The position numbers and the translations under genes are program-made. This document shows, one piece after another, positions 57,501-64,000 of a stretch of DNA of 64,000 nucleotides. The notes under the pieces are model-generated. The model was not told the origin of the DNA. It saw only the letters and a list, made by a program, of their open reading frames with translations, and did no database searches. Position 1 is the first letter of the stretch; each line of letters starts with the position of its first letter. The stretch covers positions 88,501-152,500 of the forward strand of contig OX246747.1 of assembly GCA_945910005.1 (NCBI GenBank). The letters run 5' to 3'. The stretch comes from Isoperla grammatica (taxonomy: Eukaryota > Arthropoda > Insecta > Plecoptera > Perlodidae).

Positions 57501-59679
57501 ACGCTGTACTGCTCACACAACCAACCACAATCTGGGCCCCCCTCTACGTTGCAGCGTGTATAGTAGTTACACTCTAACAGTTCTCACGCTGTACTGCTCA
57601 CACAACCAACCACAATCTGGGCCCCCCTCTACGTTGCAGCGTGTATAGTAGTTACACCCTAACAGTTCTCACGCTGTACTGCTCACACAACCAACCACAA
57701 TCTGGGCCCCCTCTACGTTGCAGCGTGTATAGTAGTTACACCCTAACAGTTCTCACGCTGTACTGCTCACACAACCAACCACAATCTGGGCCCCCCTCTA
57801 CGTTGCAGCGTGTATAGTAGTTACACCCTAACAGTTCTCACGCTGTACTGCTCACACAACCAACCACAATCTGGGCCCCCCTCTACGTTGCAGCGTGTAT
57901 AGTAGTTACACCCTAACAGTTCTCACGCTGTACTGCTCACACAACCAACCAGAATCTGGGCCCCCCTCTACGTTGCAGCGTGTATAGTAGTTACACTCTA
58001 ACAGTTCTCACGCTGTACTGCACACACAACCAACCACAATCTGGGCCCCCCCTCTACGTTGCAGCGTGTATAGTAGTTACACTCTAACAGTTCTCACGCT
58101 GTACTGCTCACACAACCAACCACAATCTGGGCCCCCCTCTACGTTGCAGCGTGTATAGTAGTTACACTCTAACAGTTCTCACGCTTTACTGCTCACACAA
58201 CCAACCACAATCTGGGCCCCCCCTCTACGTTGCAGCGTGTATAGTAGTTACACTCTAACAGTTCTCACGTTGTACTGCTCACACAACCAACCACAATCTC
58301 GGCCCCCCCTCTACGTTGCAGCGTGTATAGTAGTTACACTCTAACAGTTCTCACGCTGTACTGCTCACACAACCAACCACAATCTGGGCCCCCCTTCTAC
58401 GTTGCAGCGTGTATAGTAGTTACACTCTAACAGTTCTCACGCTGTACTGCTCACACAACCAACCACAATCTGGGCCCCCCTCTACGTTGCAGCGTGTAAA
58501 GAAGTTACACTCTAACAGTTCTCACGCTGTACTGCTCACACAACCAACCACAATCTGGGCCCCCCTCTACGTTGCAGCGTGTATAGTAGTTACACCCTAA
58601 CAGTTCTCACGCTGTACTGCTCACACAACCAACCACAATCTGGGCCCCCCCTCTACGTTGCAGCGTGTATAGTAGTTACACTCTAACAGTTCTCACGCTG
58701 TACTGCTCACACAACCAACCACAATCTGGGCCCCCCTCTACGTTGCAGCGTGTATAGTAGTTACACTCTAACAGTTCTCACGCTGTACTGCTCACACAAC
58801 CAACCACAATCTGGGCCCCCCTCTACGTTGCAGCGTGTATAGTAGTTACACCCTAACAGTTCTCACGCTGTACTGCTCACACAACCAACCACAATCTGGG
58901 CCTCCCTCTACGTTGCAGCGTGTATAGTAGTTACACCCTAACAGTTCTCACGCTGTACTGCTAACACAACCAACCACAATCTGGCCCCCCTCTACGTTGC
59001 AGCGTGTATAGTAGTTACACTCTAACAGTTCTCACGCTGTACTGCTCACACAACCAACCACAATCTGCGCCCCCCTCTACGTTGCAGCGTGTATAGTAGT
59101 TACACCCTAACAGTTCTCACGCTGTACTGCTCACACAACCAACCACAATCTAGGCCCCCCTCTACGTTGCAGCTTGTATAGTAGTTACACCCTAACAGTT
59201 CTCACGCTGTACTGCTCACACAACCAACCACAATCTGGGCCCCCCTCTACGTTGCAGCGTGTATAGTAGTTACACCCTAACAGTTCTCACGCTGTACTGC
59301 TCACACAACCAACCACAATCTGGGTCCCCTCTACGTTGCAGCGTGTATAGTAGTTACACCCTAAATGTTCTCACGCTGTACTGCTCACACAACCAACCAC
59401 AATCTGGGTCTTCTCTACGTTGCAGCGTGTATAGTAGTTACACTCTAACAGTTCTCACGCTGTACTGCTCACACAACCAACCACAATCTGGGCCCCCCTC
59501 TACGTTGCAGCGTGTATAGTAGTTACACTCTAACAATTCTCACGCTGTACTGCTCACACAACCAACCACAATCTGGGCCCCTCTACGTTGCAGCGTGTAT
59601 AGTAGTTACACTCTAACAGTTCTCACGCTGTACTGCTCACACAACCAACCACAATCTGGGCCCCCCTCTACGTTGCAGC
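54584..59679 (+). repeat. Higher-order repeat cycle, 5096 bp (about 60 monomers)
   Basis: This is the longest complete passage of the marker series. It matches 29225-33977 in order: CTATCTACGATG, CATTCTAAC, CAACAACAATC, TCTCAGG, the monomer whose C-run meets TACG (near 57290), CCAGAATC (57951), GTGTAAAGAAG (58409-58600) and GGGTCCCC (59259-59519). It is 343 bp longer, about four monomers. Two ATCTCGG monomers near 56250 and 56424, 170 bp apart, point to a local two-monomer duplication as part of the difference. Confidence 0.77.
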
Positions 59680-62507
59680 GTGTATAGTAGTTACACCCTA
59701 ACAGTTCTCACGCTGTACTGCTCACACAACCAACCACAATCTGGGCCCCCTCTACGTTGCAGCGTGTATAGTAGTTACACCTTAACAGTTCTCACGCTGT
59801 ACTGCTCACACAACCAACCACAATCTTGCCCCCCTCTACGTTGCAGCGTGTATAGTAGTTACACCCTAACAGTTCTCACGCTGTACTGCTCACACAACCA
59901 ACCACAATCTGGGCCCCCCTCTACGTTGCAGCGTGTATAGTAGTTACACCCTAACAGTTCTTACGCTGTACTGCTCACACAACCAACCACAATCTGGGCC
60001 CCCTCTACGTTGCAGCGTGTATAGTAGTTACACTCTAACAGTTCTCACGCTGTACTGCTCACACAACCAACCACAATCTGGCCCCCCTCTACGTTGCAGC
60101 GTGTATAGTAGTTACACTCTAACAGTTTTCACGCTGTACTGCTCACACAACCAACCACAATCTGGGCCCCCCTCTACGTTGCAGCGTGTATAGTAGTTAC
60201 ACCCTAACAGTTCTCACGCTGTACTGCTCAAACAACCAACCACAATCTGGGCCCCCCTCTACGTTGCAGCGTGTATAGTAGTTACACCCTAACAGTTCTC
60301 ACGCTGTACTGCTCACACAACCAAACACAATCTGGGCCCCCCTCTACGTTGCAGCGTGTATAGTAGTTACACCCTAACAGTTCTCACGCTGTACTGCTCA
60401 CACAACCAACCACAATCTGGGCCCCCCTCTACGTTGCAGCGTGTATAGTAGTTACACCCTAACAGTTCTCACGCTGTACTGCTCACACAACCAACCACAA
60501 TCTGGGCCCCCCTCTACGTTGCAGCGTGTATAGTAGTTACACCCTAACAGTTCTCACGCTGTACTGCTCACACAACCAACCACAATCTGGGCCCCACTCT
60601 ACGTTGCAGCGTGTATAGTAGTTACATCCTAACACTTCTCACGCTGTACTGCTCACACAACCAACCACAATCTGGGCCCCCTCAACGTTGCAGCGTGTAT
60701 AGTAGTTGCACCCTAACAGTTCTCACGCTGTACTGCTCACACAACCAACCACAATCTGGGCCCCCCTCTACGTTGCAGCGTGTATAGTAGTTACACTCTA
60801 ACAGTTCTCACGCTGTACTGCTCACACAACCAACCACAATCTGGGCCCCTATCTACGATGCAGCGTGTATAGTAGTTACATTCTAACAGTTCTCACGCTG
60901 TACTGCTCACACAACCAACCACAATCTGGCCCCCCTCTACGTTGCAGCGTGTATAGTAGTTACACCCTAACAGTTCTCACGCTGTACTGCTCACACAACC
61001 AACCACAATCTGGGCCCCCCTCTACGTTGCAGCGTGTATAGTAGTTACACTCTAACAGTTCTCACGCTGTACTGCTCACACAACCAACAACAATCTGGGC
61101 CCCCCTCTACGTTGCAGCGTGTATAGTAGTTACACCCTAACAGTTCTCACGCTGTACTGCTCACACAACCAACCACAATCTGGGCCCCCTCTACGTTGCA
61201 GCGTGTAAAGTAGTTACACCCTAACAGTTCTCACGCTGTACTGCTCACACAACCAACCACAATCTGGGCCCCCCTCTACGTTGCAGCGTGTATAGTAGTT
61301 ACACTCTAACAGTTCTCACGCTGTACTGCTCACACAACCAACCACAATCTGGGCCCCCCTCTACGTTGCAGCGTGTATAGTAGTTACACTCTAACAGTTC
61401 TCACGCTGTACTGCTCACACAACCAACAACAATCTGGGCCCCCCTCTACGTTGCAGCGTGTATAGTAGTTACACCCTAACAGTTCTCACGCTGTACTGCT
61501 CACACAACCAACCACAATCTGGGCCCCCCTCTACGTTGCAGCGTGTATAGTAGTTCCACCCTAACAGTTCTCACGCTGTACTGCTCACACAACCAACCAC
61601 AATCTGGGCCCCCCTCTACGTTGCAGCGTGTATAGTAGTTACACCCTTACAGTTCTCAGGCTGTACTGCTCACACAACCAACCACAATCTGGGCCCCCCT
61701 CTACGTTGCAGCGTGTATAGTAGTTACACCCTAACAATTCTCACGCTGTACTGCTCACACAACCAACCACAATCTGGGCCCCCCTTTACGTTGCAGCGTG
61801 TATAGTAGTTACACCCTTACAGTTCTCACGCTGTACTGCTCACACAACCAATCACAATCTCGGCCCCCCTCTACGTTGCAGCGTGTATAGTAAATACACT
61901 CTAACAGTTCTCACGCTGTACTGCTCACACAGCCAACCACAATCTGGGCCCCCCTCTACGTTGCAGCGTCTATAGTAGTTCCACCCTAACAGTTCTCACG
62001 CTGTACTGCTCACACAACCAACCACAATCTGGGCCCCCCTCTACGTTGCAGCGTGTATAGTAGTTCCACCCTAACAGTTCTCACGCTGTACTGCTCACAC
62101 AACCAACCACAATCTGGGCCCCCCTCTACGTTGCAGCGTGTATAGTAGTTACACCCTAACAGTTCTCACGCTGTACTGCTCACACAACCAACCACAATCT
62201 GGGCCCCCCTCTACGTTGCAGCGTGTATAGTAGTTCCACCCTAACAGTTGTCACGCTGTACTGCTCACACAGCCAACCACAATCTGGGCCCCCCTCTACG
62301 TTGCAGCGTGTATAGTAGTTCCACCCTAACAGTTGTCACGCTGTACTGCTCACACAGCCAACCACAATCTGGGCCCCCTCTACGTTGCAGCTTGTATAGT
62401 AGTTACACTCTAACAGTTCTCAGGCTGTACTGCTCACACAACCAACCACAATCTGGGCCCCCTTCTACGTTGCAGCGTGTATAGTAGTTACACTCTAACA
62501 GTTCTCA
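59680..62507 (+). repeat. Terminal, truncated higher-order cycle at the satellite edge
   Basis: The series runs from the ATCTTGCCC block (59680-60193) through CTCAACG (60683), CTATCTACGATG, CATTCTAAC, two CAACAACAATC monomers (near 61086 and 61426), TCTCAGG, GTAAATACAC (61888) and repeated TTCCACCC monomers. It corresponds to 33978-36550. The last recognisable satellite bases are GTTCTCA ending at 62507, where a full monomer would continue CGCTG. The array thus ends partway through a monomer, without a visible target-site duplication or decayed border monomers beyond the ordinary variants. Confidence 0.85.
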
Positions 62508-63336
62508 TGTGTTCATGTTCGGTGGTTCGCATGTGAGGTGGCCATAAGATTAAAGTCGCATCATAATTACTTGCAAGGTGTTGTCGTCACGGATTATATA
62601 ATAGGGAGTAGGGAAGTGACGCGTGTGACAACTACCAACCTAAATCTAGTTGATTCCCGTTCTCTTGCCTTAAGTATTGTTGTGATAATATCACGCGTCA
62701 GTTGTGAGGCGTGGTGGGGTCGTATTCCGTTCAAGGTTGGTGCAGTAAATGCAGTGGACAATAACAATACAGGTATCGGTGAATACCGTTGTAATAGACC
62801 GTGTGGAGCGACCGTCTCTAATCAGAATGTGAGGAGACACCTTTCTTCTTACGGCGAGGCCAGTGTACTTACATTTCATGGCCTAGCATATATAAATACA
62901 GCATCTTAACACATAACTCGTGGTTTAGTTTAAACACAGCTGAAGTTAGTCCCTGTACAATTAATAACGTTAAAGCCCGAGACGTGAAATATTTGCCAAA
63001 GTGCTTGCAAGCTTGTTATCACTTGAACACATTTAGCGGAGTTTTATCACGGGCGCTAAGTATCTATTTAAGTAGTCGCTGTAAAGCTACTTTGAGTGCG
63101 TGCTAAGTACTAAGTACTGACTCACGGTGAGTTTAAGGTGGGTGTAAAGACAACCACCCTAGTAATGGAGCCGTTCCGTACCCATTGAACAATCGTGCTT
63201 TAACACAGGGTCTGGGGGTCGAAACTCTATGACCAGCCTAACTTTGAACCGCTTGTGAATCTAGGCTAATATATTATGACAAAAGATTTGTAAAACATTT
63301 TATTAGAATATTTATTGCGTCTTTATTTCCACCTGT
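62508..63336. other. Non-repetitive flank with no recognisable gene
   Basis: This sequence is unlike the satellite: AT-richer, without tandem structure apart from a 7-bp tandem pair TAAGTAC at 63104-63117. A 123-codon open frame (62538-62909) starts at GTG, has no ATG anywhere in it and no domain that I can recognise, so I do not call it a gene. TATATAAA at 62889-62896 resembles a TATA box, but nothing downstream supports a promoter. An AT-rich stretch (about 63265-63330) precedes the G-run. I see no transfer RNA, no transposon ends and no complete coding exon. It may be a fragment of intergenic DNA or of an old mobile element. Confidence 0.6.
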
Positions 63337-63356
63337 GGGGGGGGGGGGGGGGGGGG
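63337..63356 (+). repeat. Homopolymer run of 20 G
   Basis: Twenty consecutive G follow ACCTGT and precede CGATTCC. Such runs are unstable in replication and are commonly misread by sequencing, so the exact length is uncertain. It sits about 30 bp left of the start of the 81-bp tandem array, between that array and the AT-rich end of the flank. Confidence 0.95.
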
Positions 63357-63386
63357 CGATTCCTGAGAGTTGACAATATTCACTTT

Positions 63387-63637
63387 AAGTGATATTTACG
63401 TGGCTATCACTTGCTATTGGCTGATGCTGTGGCGGACCGCGTGGAAAACACTCAGTCAGTCAGTAGCAAGTGATATCTACGTGGTTATCACTTGCTATTG
63501 GCTGATGCTGTGGCGGACCGCGTGGAAAACACTCAGTCAGCCAGTAGCTAGTGATATCTACGTGGCTATCACTTGCTATTGGCTGATGCTGTGGCGGACC
63601 GCGTGGAAAACACTCAGTCAGCCAAAAGCAAGTGATA
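63387..63637 (+). repeat. 81-bp tandem array, about three units, each able to form a hairpin
   Basis: The period is 81 bp: CACTTGCTATTGG begins at 63408, 63489 and 63570. Each unit has a left arm TATCACTTGCTATTGGCTGA, a 31-base spacer that itself contains GCGGACCGC, and a right arm that is its reverse complement with one or two mismatches. Arms are at 63405-63424 with 63456-63475, 63486-63505 with 63537-63556, and 63567-63586 with 63618-63637. Ten bases (TCTACGTGGC or close) separate one right arm from the next left arm. A degenerate right-arm end (AAGTGATA, 63387-63394) precedes the first unit. Since 81 is divisible by three, a frame stays open through the array, but it starts at TTG and has no sign of coding function. 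Confidence 0.93.
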
Positions 63638-63641
63638 TCTG

Positions 63642-63658
63642 CTTGTACGACGTACAAG
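63642..63658. repeat. Perfect 17-bp palindrome at the junction of two tandem arrays
   Basis: CTTGTACGACGTACAAG reads as its own reverse complement except for the single central base (A at 63650). It spans the changeover from the last 81-bp unit to the first 92-bp unit. In later 92-bp units the left half is replaced by CCACTACG, so the full palindrome exists only at this junction. Confidence 0.9.
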
Positions 63659-64000
63659 TCTATCAAGTCTCTCACTGGCTCCAACAGAACACAGAGATCG
63701 TGCGAATAGCATCGCCTCCCTAGCTCGCACGAGCCACTACGACGTACAAGTCTATCAAGTATCTCACCGGCTCCAACAGAACACAGAGATCGTGCGAATA
63801 GCATCGCCTCCCTAGCTCGCACGAGCCACTACGACGTACAAGTCTATCAAGTATCTCACTGGCTCCAACAGAACACAGAGATCGTGCGAATAGCATCGCC
63901 TCCCTAGCTCGCACGAGCCACTACGACGTACAAACAAGTCTATCAAGTCTCTCACTGGCTCCAGCAGAACACAGAGATCGTGCGAATAGCATCGCCTCCC
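63646..64000 (+). repeat. 92-bp tandem array, nearly four units, running off the window
   Basis: TACGACGTACAA begins at 63646, 63738, 63830 and 63922, a period of 92 bp. Units are nearly identical; the fourth has four extra bases (ACAAACAAG in place of ACAAG). Each complete unit contains an 8-bp inverted repeat, TCGTGCGA and TCGCACGA, with a 19-base loop (63698-63705 with 63725-63732, and at +92 and +184). The array continues beyond base 64000. Open frames on both strands here are by-products of the repeats and none resembles a protein that I recognise. Confidence 0.93.

Larger units (their letters stand above)
1..62507 (+). repeat. 84-85 bp satellite DNA array, about 735 monomers, all in one orientation
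   Basis: Head-to-tail monomers fill this interval with no unrelated insertion and no inverted segment that I could find. Counting from the first base, the standard monomer is 85 bp: ACCCTAACAG at positions 1-10, CACGCTG at 15-21, a CAACCAACCACAA stretch at 33-45, GGGCCC at 49-54 inside GGG plus six C, and CAGCGTG at 67-73. A form with five C is 84 bp. Rarer forms of 83, 86 and 87 bp also come from the C-run or from small deletions. Composition of the standard form is 21 A, 20 T, 14 G and 30 C. Position 3 is either C or T throughout, and other substitutions are sparse. This is classical satellite DNA of a eukaryote. Whether it is centromeric, subtelomeric or interstitial cannot be told here. 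The left end lies outside the window. Confidence 0.98.

Noticed and set aside
2107..60193. About 55 open frames of 63-129 codons in the satellite, giving a 28-residue repeat peptide
   Set aside because: They start at GTG rather than ATG, exist only where 84-bp monomers adjoin, vary as the DNA repeat does, and lack any recognisable domain. They follow from the monomer length being divisible by three.
1..62507. CRISPR array
   Set aside because: The repeats are head-to-tail with no unique spacers, and no cas genes are present.
1..62507. CENP-B box or telomere array
   Set aside because: I found no match to the CENP-B box core in the monomer, and CCCTAA occurs only once per monomer, not in tandem.
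62691..62879. 62-codon open frame on the minus strand of the flank
   Set aside because: It is short, overlaps another unsupported frame and has no recognisable features.
62889..62896. TATATAAA as a promoter
   Set aside because: There is no supported gene or transcript start downstream; an AT-rich flank gives such matches by chance.
62538..62909. 123-codon open frame in the unique flank, with a few Cys and His near its end
   Set aside because: It begins at GTG, contains no ATG, the Cys/His spacing does not fit a standard zinc finger, and one open frame of this size is not surprising in 830 bp read in six frames.
63200..63235. GGGGGTCGAAACTC as an internal promoter box of a transfer RNA or SINE
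   Set aside because: It lacks one base of the usual GGTTCGA core, and no cloverleaf or upstream A box could be made out.
63370..63723. 117-codon open frame through the 81-bp array
   Set aside because: It starts at TTG and consists of a 27-residue repeat that mirrors the 81-bp period. The DNA hairpin structure explains the conservation better than coding.
63460..63914. Minus-strand open frames of 120 and 64 codons in the 81- and 92-bp arrays
   Set aside because: They are repeat by-products overlapping each other, with no domain and ends set by the repeats.

Overview
The window is almost entirely eukaryotic tandem-repeat DNA and contains no gene I can support. Bases 1-62507 are one uninterrupted, single-orientation satellite array of roughly 735 monomers, mostly 84-85 bp, about 52% GC with a strong C-over-G bias on this strand. 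The left end of the array lies outside the window. The right end, at 62507, cuts off inside a monomer. The architecture suggests constitutive heterochromatin (pericentromeric, subtelomeric or a knob-like block) of an animal or other eukaryote. I cannot name the species from the sequence.

The array has structure above the monomer. Most monomers differ at a few sites: C or T at monomer position 3, the length of a C-run after GGG, and scattered private substitutions. The same ordered series of marked monomers recurs many times, which defines a large, irregular higher-order repeat of about 53-60 monomers (4.5-5.1 kb), with shortened forms of 3.2-3.8 kb. Above that level are a roughly 13 kb superblock (1-12879) repeated at 12880 to about 25600, a direct tandem pair of about 3.8 and 3.7 kb (33850-37680 and 37681-41410), and a copy 25702 bp away (about 31580-34990 matching 57280-60690). 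Between related blocks the length differences that I measured are close to whole numbers of monomers, as expected for in-register unequal exchange or replication slippage. From about 41.4 to 49.4 kb the array is of a different type: first plain 85-bp monomers, then a zone rich in an A-to-G variant (CACAGCC).

To the right of the array lie about 830 bp of non-repetitive, AT-richer sequence (62508-63336), a run of 20 G (63337-63356), and two further short tandem arrays. The first has an 81-bp unit (63387-63637, about three copies) in which 20-bp inverted arms could fold each unit into a hairpin. The second has a 92-bp unit (63646 to the window edge, nearly four copies). A perfect 17-bp palindrome with a 1-base centre lies at the junction of these two arrays.

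Long open frames inside the satellite exist only because runs of 84-bp monomers (28 codons) stay in frame. They start at GTG, break wherever an 85-bp monomer occurs, and are not counted as genes. The same applies to open frames in the 81-bp and 92-bp arrays. The most interesting content is the satellite's variant barcode, its nested duplications and the hairpin potential of all three repeat families.
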